Both the position numbers and the translations under genes were made by a program. A DNA stretch of 15,888 nt, from assembly GCA_016198945.1 (NCBI GenBank), contig JACQHO010000212.1:1-15888 (forward strand), given 5' to 3'. Positions 1-8,078 of the stretch are shown here, in pieces (position 1 is the stretch's first letter; the number at the start of each line of letters is the position of its first letter). The stretch comes from Nitrospirota bacterium (GTDB lineage Bacteria > Nitrospirota > Nitrospiria > JACQBZ01). A model generated the notes under the pieces. That model searched no databases, was not told the origin of the DNA, and worked only from the letters and a program-made list of their open reading frames with translations.

Positions 1-542
1 ACCGGGAAGTAGCCTTCCTTATGACGGGGTTTGTACCCCAGATTGCCTCCCTCTTTTCCGGCGTTCCAGACCCCCTCGTCCGACTCGATATGGTAGTATC
101 CGCTGTGACTGTTTTGATCGAACCGCGCCCCGTCGAAGATAAAGAACTCCGCCTCGGGACCGAAATAGGCCACATCGCCGATCTTGCTTTTCAAGAGATA
201 GGACTCGGCCTTTTTGGCGATATATCGCGGATCCCGGCTGTAGGATTCCTGCGTGATCGGGTCCATAATATCGCAGACCATGCTCAAGGTCGGCGCCTGG
301 CAAAAAGGATCGATCATGGCCGTATTCGGATCGGGGATCACCAGCATGTCGCTGTTGTTGATCGCCTGCCAGCCCCGGATCGATGATCCGTCAAAACCGG
401 AACCCTCTTTGAAAAGGGCCTCGGTCATCTCCTCGACCGGAATCGTGAAATGCTGCCATGTCCCGGGAAAATCCACGAACTTCAGATCAACCGCTTCGAT
501 CCGATTCTTCTTTGCAAACTCCAAGACCTCTTTCACGTTCAT
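1..542 (-). CDS. glnA: Glutamine synthetase type I, N-terminal 180 residues (cut by window edge)
   Basis: This gene makes glutamine from glutamate, ammonium and ATP in the cytoplasm. Only the first 180 residues lie in the window; the rest runs off the left edge. The visible part has the beta-grasp N-terminal domain and the loop GSGFDGSSIRGW (about residues 47-58, with the Asp-51 equivalent of the catalytic Asp). The start of the catalytic domain follows, with GPEAEFFIFD near 128-137, whose Glu pair binds metal, and then EGGNLGYKP with KEGYFP. The start at 542 is set by an AAGGAGG ribosome site a few bases upstream. It is the last visible gene of the porin-amtB-glnB-glnD-glnA run. The adenylylation tyrosine region is outside the window, so GlnE-type control cannot be judged. 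Confidence 0.97.
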   Translation of the reverse strand, partial: MNVKEVLEFAKKNRIEAVDLKFVDFPGTWQHFTIPVEEMTEALFKEGSGFDGSSIRGWQAINNSDMLVIPDPNTAMIDPFCQAPTLSMVCDIMDPITQESYSRDPRYIAKKAESYLLKSKIGDVAYFGPEAEFFIFDGARFDQNSHSGYYHIESDEGVWNAGKEGGNLGYKPRHKEGYFP

Positions 543-584
543 GAAAATTTCCTCCTTGATGTATTTTTATTTGTTCTTTATTCA

Positions 585-615
585 GGTGGGGACAGATTTA
601 AAATCTGTCCCCACC
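585..615. repeat. Perfect 15-bp inverted repeat in the glnD-glnA gap (REP-like)
   Basis: The arm GGTGGGGACAGATTT is followed by one A and its exact reverse complement. It lies between the glnD stop (700) and the glnA start (542). The minus-strand transcript would form a long hairpin without a U-tract after it, so it is not a classical intrinsic terminator. It could be an mRNA-processing or attenuation element, or a dispersed REP-type palindrome. The rest of the gap (616-699) holds G/C-rich sequence with a CCCGGG pair and no clear promoter or gene. Confidence 0.85.
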
Positions 616-699
616 GTTTGATTACAAACTGCAAATCGGTTCTGGGTCGCCGTCAACCCCAAGGGCTCGTCGCTGCGCTCCCCCCTTTTCCCGGGATCG

Positions 700-3321
700 T
701 CATTGAACCCGGGAGGTTTCCAAAAACCGTCCGATCTCCTGTGTCAGGGTCTGTTTAAGATGCCGGATTCTATCAGGATCGACTATCTTTTGTCCAGCCT
801 GATCTACCACATGAAAGATATCCACGATCTGGTCCAGATGGGTCGCCACTTTCGCGGTTTGGATGGACAGACCGAGAACAAAAAGCGACTGGGCGATCAC
901 GGATAACAGACCGGTGCGATCCGGAGCGAACACCTCGACGATGGTGTATTTCTCGGAAGTGCTGTTATCCAGCTCGACCTGGACCGGGGCCGTCCTCGGA
1001 AAAACCGGCGAAACCGGACGGATGCGGAGATCGGCGCGCGCCGGATGTTCCAGGTCCCGCCGACCCTGGAGAACGAGGGCGATCGTGTCCCGGATGTCCT
1101 GCAGCCGATCCGGCGTCGGTGGACCCGAGAAATCCGGGTCCTGGACCTGAAAGGTGTCCACCACGACATTATTCGACCAGGTGGTGATGGTCGCGCTCAG
1201 AATCTGAAGACCCTTGGAGGCCAGAACGGACGTGATCTTATAAAAAATTCCCGGGGTGATGTCGTCAAATGTATAAACGCCGTACTCCGTCAGGTTCCGC
1301 TCCAGATCGTTCGCGGCATGCACCTGGACGCTTCTGGGCTCCAGATTATGGACCCGTCCGATATCCCGCACGATCTGCTCCGGGGGAGTCGCGATGAGAT
1401 AGCGCGACGTCATGGACGACAATTGCCCTTCCAGCCATTCCGGCGCGTAAAGGTTCCGCAGCCGGGACTGCAACTGCTCCCGGATTCGCTTGACCTTCTC
1501 TTCCTCGGCCAGGACCAGGGCATCCCCCGTCAGGATCTCCAGTGTTTTGGTGAAAAGCTCCGACAACAGGTCTTCTTTCCAGGCGGTCAGGGTGCCGGGT
1601 CCGACCGCCGTGATATCGGCCATCGTCAGAAGGTAGAGCATTTTCAGCGTCTCGGGCGCGGCAACCCTCTTTGCAAACTGCACCAGGATGGCGTCATCCG
1701 AAAGGTCCCGGCGAAACGCGACATTCGTCATCCCAAGGTGTCCGCCGACCAGAAATTCGAGCTGTTCCGTCGCGGACGAATCGAGTTTCAGCCGTTGGGC
1801 CGTCTCAAGCGCGATGGCCGCGCCTTCCCGGGAATGATCCCCGCCGAGGCCCTTCCCGAGGTCGTGCAACAGCAGCGCCAGAAAAAGAATCTCGCGGCGC
1901 CGGACTTCGCGAAAGATCCGGGCCGGCAGCCCGTCTTGCCGGACGATCGTCTCGGCCTCCTCCACGGCGCGAAGGCAATGCTCGTCCACCGTGAACTTAT
2001 GATACAGGTTGAACTGCATCAGTCCCCTCACCCGCTTGAAGGCCGGCAGGATCTGCTCCAGAATCCTGAACCGGTGCAGTCCGCGAAGGGCTCCGGCCAC
2101 ACCGGTCGCCGACAGGATGGATAAAAACACGGCATGGGATTCCGCGCCGGAAAATTGATCCGGCGTCCATCGCTCCATCACGTCCGTGAGCAGGCGCTGC
2201 GTTTCGACGGACAGGCGGGCCCCGTTCTTTTGGGCGATGGAAAACAGCGTCAGCACGCGATCGCCGCGGCCCAGCACCTCGGCGCGGGCCTCCGGAAGAA
2301 TCGAGAGATCGCCCCCCGATAACAGGAAGGAGCGGTCGATCCTGCGCCGTCCGAGCCGGTCCTGAAGGCGGCGCCAGACCGGCTTGGAGGTCATGAGATC
2401 GAGATACCGGCCGGTGATCTCCGCGATCGCCGTGGTATGATCGTAATATTTTTGCATAAACTGCTCGACGCCGAGAAGATGAGGGTTGTCCCGGTATCCC
2501 CGATTCGCCGCAAGACGCATCTGTTCCTCAAAGGCCAGCGAGTCCTGGCAGCGGCCGGCGAAAAAGTGGAGATCGTTCCGGACGCGCCACAAAAATTCCT
2601 GGGCCCCGGTCAGCGCGCGATGATCCTGCTTGGACAGGATCCCCTGCTGTTTCAACTGATCGAGAGAGGAGGTCTGGTACCGGATTTGGGCCAGCCAGCG
2701 CAGAAGGTGCAGGTCCCGCAGCCCGCCCCGGCTTTTCTTAATGTGCGGCTCGAGGAGATGGATCGTCGTGCCGTACTGCTCGCATTCCGCCTCACGGCTC
2801 CGGATCTTGGCCTTCACAAACAGATCCGGCCGGTGATAGATCACCTTTCGCTGATAACGGAGCCGGAATTGATCGAATAGGACCCGGCTTCCGACCAGAA
2901 AACGGGCCTCCATCAACGAGGTTCGGACGGTCAGGTCTTTTTTGCCGATGGCGACGCAGTCATGGATCGTCCGGGTGCTGTGACCCACCTGAAAACCGGC
3001 GTCCCAAAGATGCTGCAGAATGGCGCCGGCCGTCCTTTGAATCTCGCTTCCAAGGGACGGCCGGTGGAGAAACATGATGTCGATGTCCGAATACGGGGAT
3101 CGCTCTCCCCGTCCGTATCCTCCCAGCGCCACGACGGCTAATCCGTCCTCAAACTTCCAGCGCTCGATGGAAGGAACCTCCTGAAGGACATCCCGGTAGA
3201 TCCGCTCAATCACCTCGTCGGTCAGATCCGTCAAGGCCGCGATGACCTGCTCGCCGGTCGCCCCGCCCTCGTGGTGCTTCCGTATCTCGATCAGCCGCTT
3301 CTGCAAATAACTTCTCAGCAT
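700..3321 (-). CDS. glnD: Bifunctional uridylyltransferase/uridylyl-removing enzyme GlnD
   Basis: GlnD adds UMP to PII proteins when glutamine is low and removes it when glutamine is high. The 873-residue product has the normal family length and full domain order. A nucleotidyltransferase domain carries GGYGRGERSPYSDID at 67-81 (metal-binding Asp-79 and Asp-81), with the PII-UTase motif around 188-205. An HD domain with His-447 and the His-486/Asp-487 pair performs UMP removal. Two C-terminal ACT domains (about 680-760 and 792-870) sense glutamine. The natural substrate is likely the adjacent GlnB, which keeps Tyr-51. The ATG at 3321 is the only in-frame start before a TAG, but its GGAGG ribosome site is 17 bases away, with a two-codon ATG ATG TAA mini-ORF between them. 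Loss or retention of activity cannot be read directly, but all key residues are present. Confidence 0.97.
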   Translation of the reverse strand: MLRSYLQKRLIEIRKHHEGGATGEQVIAALTDLTDEVIERIYRDVLQEVPSIERWKFEDGLAVVALGGYGRGERSPYSDIDIMFLHRPSLGSEIQRTAGAILQHLWDAGFQVGHSTRTIHDCVAIGKKDLTVRTSLMEARFLVGSRVLFDQFRLRYQRKVIYHRPDLFVKAKIRSREAECEQYGTTIHLLEPHIKKSRGGLRDLHLLRWLAQIRYQTSSLDQLKQQGILSKQDHRALTGAQEFLWRVRNDLHFFAGRCQDSLAFEEQMRLAANRGYRDNPHLLGVEQFMQKYYDHTTAIAEITGRYLDLMTSKPVWRRLQDRLGRRRIDRSFLLSGGDLSILPEARAEVLGRGDRVLTLFSIAQKNGARLSVETQRLLTDVMERWTPDQFSGAESHAVFLSILSATGVAGALRGLHRFRILEQILPAFKRVRGLMQFNLYHKFTVDEHCLRAVEEAETIVRQDGLPARIFREVRRREILFLALLLHDLGKGLGGDHSREGAAIALETAQRLKLDSSATEQLEFLVGGHLGMTNVAFRRDLSDDAILVQFAKRVAAPETLKMLYLLTMADITAVGPGTLTAWKEDLLSELFTKTLEILTGDALVLAEEEKVKRIREQLQSRLRNLYAPEWLEGQLSSMTSRYLIATPPEQIVRDIGRVHNLEPRSVQVHAANDLERNLTEYGVYTFDDITPGIFYKITSVLASKGLQILSATITTWSNNVVVDTFQVQDPDFSGPPTPDRLQDIRDTIALVLQGRRDLEHPARADLRIRPVSPVFPRTAPVQVELDNSTSEKYTIVEVFAPDRTGLLSVIAQSLFVLGLSIQTAKVATHLDQIVDIFHVVDQAGQKIVDPDRIRHLKQTLTQEIGRFLETSRVQ

Positions 3322-3386
3322 CGCGATTACATCATGAACCTCCGACTTCTATAGACAAAGGAGGCTTGCGTCGCCGTCCCCCGCCC

Positions 3387-3725
3387 TTACAGCGCCGAAT
3401 CTCCCGACTCACCTGTGCGAATGCGGACCGTCTGGCTCAACTCGGACACGAAAATTTTTCCGTCGCCGATGGTGCCGGTCTTGGCCTTGCTCACGATCGC
3501 CTGGATCGCCCGATCGGCCACGGCGTTGGACACCACCACCTCGATCTTGATTTTCGGGACGAACTCGATCGCGTATTCCGCTCCGCGGTAGGTCTCCTTG
3601 TGCCCTTTTTGGCGGCCGAACCCTTTGACCTCGCTGACGGTCATTCCCTGGATTCCGATTTCCATCAGGGCTTCCTTCACTTCATCAAGCTTGAACGGCT
3701 TGATGATCGCCTCGATTTTTTTCAT
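3387..3725 (-). CDS. glnB: PII signal-transduction protein GlnB/GlnK
   Basis: This is a 112-residue trimeric PII protein that reports ATP/ADP, 2-oxoglutarate and glutamine status to AmtB, GlnD and other targets. The T-loop carries ETYRGAEY with the uridylylation Tyr at residue 51. The B-loop TGTIGDGKIFV (about 83-93) and the C-terminal RIRTGE complete the nucleotide site. The start is fixed by AAGGAG six bases before the ATG. It sits 27 bases after amtB, the usual amtB-glnK pairing, and is followed by glnD 65 bases later, so sensor, transporter and modifying enzyme are probably co-transcribed. By context it could equally be called glnK. It is the only one of the five PII-family genes in this window with a canonical T-loop. 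Confidence 0.97.
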   Translation of the reverse strand: MKKIEAIIKPFKLDEVKEALMEIGIQGMTVSEVKGFGRQKGHKETYRGAEYAIEFVPKIKIEVVVSNAVADRAIQAIVSKAKTGTIGDGKIFVSELSQTVRIRTGESGDSAL

Positions 3726-3752
3726 CGCGTTCTCCTTATTTAAAGACGACTC

Positions 3753-5156
3753 TTATAAGACATATCCGCTTTCATTGTGCTGACTCAAATCAAGCCCCAT
3801 TCGCTCTTCCTCTTCCGTCACCCGAAGACCCACGGTGGCGTCGACGATCTTGAGGATAATAAAGGTTCCGACCCCCGCCAGGACCCAGGTGGCCAGCACG
3901 GCGATGATCTGGGTCACTAACTGGCCTGGATTTCCGAAAAAGAGGCCTTTCCCGAGCGAATTGACCGCCGGGTCGGCGAAAAGTCCGGTCGCGAGGGCGC
4001 CCCAAGTCCCGCCCATTCCATGGACCGCAAAAACGTCAAGCGAATCGTCGTATCCGATTTTTTCCTTGACGAGGACGGCCAGATAGCAGATCACCCCGGC
4101 GCCGGCGCCTATAATGATAGACGAAACCGGCCCCACAAATCCAGAGGCGGGCGTGATGGCCACCAAACCGGCCACCGCACCGCTGGCCGCTCCGAGCATC
4201 GTCGGTTTCCCTCGATAGGCCCATTCCGTGAACATCCAGGCCAGTGCGGCCGCAGCCGCCGCGGTGTTCGTTGTCACGAAGGCGCTGGCCGCGAGTCCGT
4301 TCGCCGCCAGCGCGCTGCCGGCATTGAACCCGAACCAGCCGAACCAAAGCAGGCTGGCGCCGATCAGGACCAACGTCAGGTTATGGGGAGCCATATGTTC
4401 CTTGCCGAATCCGATTCGTTTTCCCAGAACAACGGCGCAGACCAATGCCGAAACTCCGGAACTGATATGCACGACCGTCCCGCCGGCGAAATCGAGCGCT
4501 CCAAGCGCCATCAGCCACCCGCCTCCCCAGACCCAGTGGGCCAGGGGATCGTAGATGAAAGTAGACCACAGAAGGCCGAAAACGATATAGGCGCCGAATT
4601 TCATCCGCTCCGCGAAGGCCCCGGTGATCAAACCCAGCGTGATCACCGCGAAGACAAGCTGAAAGACCATGAAGGCCAGATGCGGCACCGTTCCAAAGGG
4701 GTCCTGGCCGACGCCGCTCAACCCCACGTAACTCAAGCCCCCGATGATCTTGGCGACATCCGGCCCGAAAGCCAGCGAATATCCGATCAGGACCCACTGG
4801 ACGCTGATCAGGCACAGGGCGATGAAACTGTGCATCATCGTTCCCAACACATTTTTCCGCCGCACCAACCCGCCGTAAAAGAGGGCCAGGCCGGGCGCCG
4901 TCATGGCCAGAACCAGAGCCGATGATGTGAGCAGCCAGGCGGTGTCGCCCGAATTGATCGTGGGTGGCGCCGGCGCCGCTTCTTCAGCCGGCGCCGCCTC
5001 CACCGCGGGCGCGGTCATTTCAGTTTCGGCGCCCGCCGCCTCGGCTGCTGAGGGAGGCACCGTTTCCTGAGCGTTGATGCGCCCGGGGATGAGTGCGTAA
5101 ACAGCCAGAAGCAGCAGGACACCGGTTAATCCGTTAACGATCCTTCGATTTCGCAT
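3753..5156 (-). CDS. amtB: Ammonium transporter AmtB with signal peptide and Ala/Pro/Glu-rich N-terminal extension
   Basis: This inner-membrane ammonium channel has eleven predicted membrane spans after an N-terminal extension. The conserved pore residues are present: the Asp and His of DFAGGTVVH (residues 224 and 232, numbered from the upstream ATG at 5162) and the twin His of AVHGMGGTWG (381). Residues 1-31 look like a cleavable signal peptide. Residues 32-68 are an Ala/Pro/Glu-rich linker before the first pore helix. I place the start at 5156 because the AGGAG ribosome site is eight bases before it. The ATG at 5162 is only two bases from that site, which is too close. It follows the porin gene by about 30 bases and precedes glnB by 27. 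PII binding to its cytoplasmic face is the family's known control. Confidence 0.96.
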   Translation of the reverse strand: MRNRRIVNGLTGVLLLLAVYALIPGRINAQETVPPSAAEAAGAETEMTAPAVEAAPAEEAAPAPPTINSGDTAWLLTSSALVLAMTAPGLALFYGGLVRRKNVLGTMMHSFIALCLISVQWVLIGYSLAFGPDVAKIIGGLSYVGLSGVGQDPFGTVPHLAFMVFQLVFAVITLGLITGAFAERMKFGAYIVFGLLWSTFIYDPLAHWVWGGGWLMALGALDFAGGTVVHISSGVSALVCAVVLGKRIGFGKEHMAPHNLTLVLIGASLLWFGWFGFNAGSALAANGLAASAFVTTNTAAAAAALAWMFTEWAYRGKPTMLGAASGAVAGLVAITPASGFVGPVSSIIIGAGAGVICYLAVLVKEKIGYDDSLDVFAVHGMGGTWGALATGLFADPAVNSLGKGLFFGNPGQLVTQIIAVLATWVLAGVGTFIILKIVDATVGLRVTEEEERMGLDLSQHNESGYVL

Positions 5157-5188
5157 GATCATTTCTCCTTTTTAGGAATTCTCCATCG

Positions 5189-6316
5189 CTAAAACATGTA
5201 GACGGCGCTGAGCACAATGCGGCTCTGGCTGTCCGACACCTGCGCGTCCTCGTCTTCAAAGATCTTCTCGTCCGCCTTGTCCATGCGGTACTCCAGCCGC
5301 GTCAGCAGGCTCTTTGCGATCGTATGCTCGGCCGTTACGGTCAGCTCCGAAATCTTGTTGTCCGTCATTCCAAAGATCACGCCGTCCTTGTCGTCCAGAA
5401 TCTCGTATCGCACAGCCAGCGCGCAGGGATCCACTTTCCATCGCGCATAGGCCGCGATGCCGGAGTAACCCACGTCCTTCCCGGTCGCGTCTTCGCGGTC
5501 GCCGAGATTGTAATCCACCATGAACGAGAGCGAGTCGGTTGCATTCAACGTCACGATCGCCTCATACACCTGGAGGTCGCCTAAGGCCTCCTCAGGGCCG
5601 ATCCAGTTCAAGAGGATCGGAAGCATCGGAGTCGGAGTGATCCCGATCGTGGCCCCGAAGGTCTTCGAATCGTTGTTCTCGATCACATTGTTCCAGCCGT
5701 TCAAAGCATAGCCGTTGACGAAAAACATGTCTCCCAGCGGGACATTCACGCGTGCGCCGGCATGGTAATACGGAATCGCGTAGGCGAACAGAAGGCCGCG
5801 GGTATAGTTCCAGTTGTCCTTGGATTCGATCACCTCGGCGCCCATGTGCGTCACGAATTTACCGACTTCAAGCTTCGCACCGAGCGGTGTCGCCCAGCTC
5901 ACATACGCCTGCTGGATGTTTTTGTAGTTGGCTTCCCCGGCGGTGTCGAGACAATTGACGGCGCCGCAATGCACAAAGTCTGTCGTCGGTCCGAAATCGA
6001 GGTCCATTCGAAATCCGACGGGATCCGGATCCTTGTGGAATACTAACTCGGCCAAGCTCAAGCTGAAGGTGTTGTGCTCGAAATCGAAATTGCTTCCAAA
6101 CCCGCCATAGGTGTTTTTCATACTGTCAGGGTTATTCAGGTTATAGCTGAAATAGGTGTCCACGAACCCGGCCATATGAACATTCTCAAACCACTGTTTT
6201 TCAGGAAAGACGGCCCCGACCTCTTTTTCAGAGGGCGCCTCCTCCGCGCGACCGGTCATCGGCAAAAGCAGCGCGAGAAACAGGAAAACGGACAGAATAC
6301 GAAGAGTCATCTTCAT
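5189..6316 (-). CDS. Outer-membrane beta-barrel porin (BBP2/OmpL-like family)
   Basis: The 375-residue product has a clear signal peptide (about residues 1-24, hydrophobic core then GRA before EEAPSE). Alternating aromatic and polar strands follow through the rest of the protein, which ends in a terminal Phe (VYMF), the usual outer-membrane barrel signature. Stretches such as AGFVDTYFSYNLNNP near the mature N-terminus and LEVGKFVTHMGAEVIE resemble the putative beta-barrel porin-2 (BBP2) family. An AAGGAG site lies six bases before the ATG. It is the first gene after a sigma-54 promoter and sits about 30 bases ahead of amtB, so it probably lets ammonium or another small nitrogen compound cross the outer membrane. 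The substrate is an inference from context. Two cysteines near residues 117-122 could form a loop disulfide. Confidence 0.85.
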   Translation of the reverse strand: MKMTLRILSVFLFLALLLPMTGRAEEAPSEKEVGAVFPEKQWFENVHMAGFVDTYFSYNLNNPDSMKNTYGGFGSNFDFEHNTFSLSLAELVFHKDPDPVGFRMDLDFGPTTDFVHCGAVNCLDTAGEANYKNIQQAYVSWATPLGAKLEVGKFVTHMGAEVIESKDNWNYTRGLLFAYAIPYYHAGARVNVPLGDMFFVNGYALNGWNNVIENNDSKTFGATIGITPTPMLPILLNWIGPEEALGDLQVYEAIVTLNATDSLSFMVDYNLGDREDATGKDVGYSGIAAYARWKVDPCALAVRYEILDDKDGVIFGMTDNKISELTVTAEHTIAKSLLTRLEYRMDKADEKIFEDEDAQVSDSQSRIVLSAVYMF

Positions 6317-6443
6317 GAAATTCTCCTTCCTTGGGTTAATCGGTCTTTTGAATTAGTTTTGGATCATTCGATCCAGAGGGCTTCGTTGCCGGGGAAAGAT
6401 GGGATACGGCGTCGTATCCGAAAGGTATATGTTCATGGATTAA

Positions 6444-6459
6444 AGCAAAATGGATGCCA
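6444..6459 (-). promoter_or_regulatory. Sigma-54 (-24/-12) promoter of the porin-amtB-glnB-glnD-glnA operon
   Basis: On the minus strand the sequence reads TGGCATCCATTTTGCT, against the consensus TGGCACR-N4-TTGCW. GG and GC are separated by exactly ten bases. The transcript would begin near 6433, leaving a leader of about 115 bases before the porin ATG. Sigma-54 dependence means the operon needs an AAA+ activator such as the NifA-type protein in this window or an NtrC elsewhere. Confidence 0.75.
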
Positions 6460-6567
6460 TTCAAGCTCAGCGATTCAAAAAATATGAAACCTGTGTTTAT
6501 TTAAGAAGTTATCTTGTAAACGGAGATGACGACCTTCCGAAGCCGGTTATCATTCAACTCGACAATC

Positions 6568-6581
6568 TTGTCGCAGGGACA
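6568..6581. promoter_or_regulatory. Possible degenerate activator site upstream of the porin promoter
   Basis: TTGTCGC at 6568-6574 repeats the left half of the two good TGT-N10-ACA sites in this window. It lies about 110 bases upstream of the sigma-54 promoter, a distance like theirs. The right half is off-spaced: ACA comes after seven bases rather than ten. An outward-facing CGACAA precedes it at 6560-6565. This is a weak call based on one half-site and position. Confidence 0.25.
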
Positions 6582-6604
6582 CTCAAAGAAGGGACGATAT
6601 TCAT

Positions 6605-6832
6605 CTAACCCTCTGTTTTATCATGATGAAAATAGTCATCGACAATTCTGTCATACTCCGACAGTTTTGTTCGTGTCAGCAGCCTGTATTTCATCATTTT
6701 ATAACGCAATACCCGTTCACTGATTTTCAATTCATTCGCCGCATGGGCTTGTACGCCGCGGCTCTTGCGCAATGCGGTCAAAATCATCCGCCGCTCCAGA
6801 CCCTCGACACGCTCTTTAAGGCCCTTACCCAC
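6605..6832 (-). CDS. Stand-alone Fis-type helix-turn-helix protein
   Basis: The 75-residue protein consists almost wholly of the Fis/HTH_8 DNA-binding domain usually found at the C-terminus of NtrC/NifA activators. Residues about 8-52 (LERRMILTALRKSRG, then AANELKISERVLRYKMMKY) align well with the C-terminal domain of the NifA-type protein at 13441-14994. No receiver or AAA+ domain is attached, so it cannot activate sigma-54 polymerase itself. It starts with GTG at 6832, overlapping the narK stop by eight bases, and a GGAGG site nine bases upstream lies inside the last narK codons. It is therefore the last gene of the nitrate/nitrite operon. It may compete for activator sites, help bend DNA, or bind unrelated targets; its role is not known. 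Confidence 0.82.
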   Translation of the reverse strand: MGKGLKERVEGLERRMILTALRKSRGVQAHAANELKISERVLRYKMMKYRLLTRTKLSEYDRIVDDYFHHDKTEG

Positions 6833-8078
6833 CGAACACCACCTCCATCGCCACCCGCCCGTTGGGCGACAATTCCGTAAGCGGCCGTTCGGCCCTCAAC
6901 CAAGCCCACCGCCAGTATTTTTGATAGACAACCTGAAGAAGTATGACTGATAAAATTCCAACGATTCCAAATAGTATAAATCCAAATTTAAAGTAACCAG
7001 TTAAATCCTTCAACAGTCCGAAAAACATGGGAAGCAGGAAGCCCCCAAACCCGCCCGCCGCCCCGACCATTCCGGTAACGATGCCGATTTCCTTGCCAAA
7101 TCGTTGCGGAACGATCTGAAAAATGGCGCCGTTGCCCATCCCGAGCCCCATCATTCCGAAAAATAAAAGTACCGCCACAATCGGCAAGGACGGCAAGAGG
7201 CTTATGGAAAGCATCATGACGCCGACCCAGACGTACAGGACGGTCAATACGCGCACGCCTCCGAATCGATCCGCCAGATATCCTCCAATCGGCCGGAAGA
7301 AACTGCCGGCAAAAACACAGGCCGCCGCAAAATTTCCGGCCATCACTTTTGAAAGCTCGTACTGATCATGAAAGAAAATCACAAGAAACGAGGCCAGCCC
7401 TACAAAGCCCCCGAATGTGACTCCGTAGAAGATATTGAAGCACCAGGCGTCCCGATTCATGAAAACGGAGAAGTATTCCCGTGCTCGTTTCGGCGCCGGT
7501 TGGTTGGGGCTTTCCCGTGCCATAAAGAAAAAGAGCACAAAGGTGATCAGGACAGGAATCAAAGCCAACCCCATCACCCCATGCCAGCCCAAAATCTCCG
7601 AAAGACGCGGAGCCAGCAGGAGCGTCAGAACCGTTCCGCTGTTGCCCGCGCCCGCAATTCCCATCGCCACACCCTGATATTCGGGTGGATACCACCGGCT
7701 GGCGAGGGGAAGGGCCACGGCAAAGCTTGCGCCGGCCACGCCCAGAAGGAGTCCCACCGCCATAATATGGCTTAGGCTGTCGGCCCAGAGCCAGCCATAG
7801 ATCAGCGGGACCCCTGTGATGGCCAGCCCCGCCAGGCCGGTTCGCCTCGGACCGAACCGATCCGTCAGGATTCCCATGGGAATCCGCAGAAGAGCCCCGC
7901 CCAAAATAGGAACGGCGACCAGCGCCCCTTTCTCCGCGGCCGACAGATCCAGATCCTGGGCGATATAAACGGCCAAAGGTCCCAGAATGACCCAGACCAT
8001 AAAGCTGATATCAAAATAGAGAAAGGCCGAGAAGAGCGAGCCGGGATGGCCGCTCCGAATCGCTTGCGCAATTTTCAT
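6825..8078 (-). CDS. narK: NarK/NasA-type nitrate/nitrite transporter (MFS)
   Basis: This 417-residue inner-membrane protein has the twelve hydrophobic segments of the major facilitator superfamily. It shows nitrate/nitrite-porter features: the conserved Arg of GGALLRIPMGILTDRFG (Arg-65), the signature-like glycine- and alanine-rich segment GVAGASFAVALPLASRW, the GIAGAGNSGT stretch, and a second Arg in RPIGGYLADRFGG. The substrate should be nitrate and/or nitrite, feeding the reductase encoded upstream in the same operon. The ATG at 8078 overlaps the stop of the NifI1-like gene as ATGA, so translation is probably coupled. The stop overlaps the following Fis-type gene. Whether it is an importer, exporter or exchanger cannot be told from sequence, but the assimilatory context favours import. 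Confidence 0.93.
   Translation of the reverse strand: MKIAQAIRSGHPGSLFSAFLYFDISFMVWVILGPLAVYIAQDLDLSAAEKGALVAVPILGGALLRIPMGILTDRFGPRRTGLAGLAITGVPLIYGWLWADSLSHIMAVGLLLGVAGASFAVALPLASRWYPPEYQGVAMGIAGAGNSGTVLTLLLAPRLSEILGWHGVMGLALIPVLITFVLFFFMARESPNQPAPKRAREYFSVFMNRDAWCFNIFYGVTFGGFVGLASFLVIFFHDQYELSKVMAGNFAAACVFAGSFFRPIGGYLADRFGGVRVLTVLYVWVGVMMLSISLLPSLPIVAVLLFFGMMGLGMGNGAIFQIVPQRFGKEIGIVTGMVGAAGGFGGFLLPMFFGLLKDLTGYFKFGFILFGIVGILSVILLQVVYQKYWRWAWLRAERPLTELSPNGRVAMEVVFGG

Noticed and set aside
627..642. TGCAAATCGGTTCTGG as a sigma-54 promoter for glnA
   Set aside because: On the minus strand it reads CCAGAACCGATTTGCA, which lacks the essential GG of the -24 box.
1045..2124. Long plus-strand open frame of 359 codons inside glnD
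   Set aside because: It lies wholly antisense to the clear glnD gene and shows no family features; long antisense frames are expected in G/C-rich coding sequence.
6450..6608. Plus-strand ORF of 52 codons (ATG at 6450, TAA at 6606) across the porin promoter region, with a protein-like composition
   Set aside because: No good ribosome site, only about 40% G/C at third codon positions against much higher values in neighbouring genes, opposite strand to everything else, and it overlaps the sigma-54 promoter and the end of the Fis-type gene. Conservation in relatives could revive it.
6655..6672. CTGTC/GACAG inverted repeat near the end of the Fis-type gene as an activator site
   Set aside because: Spacing is TGT-N9-ACA, not N10, and the bases are coding; it also lies further from the porin promoter than the other sites lie from theirs.
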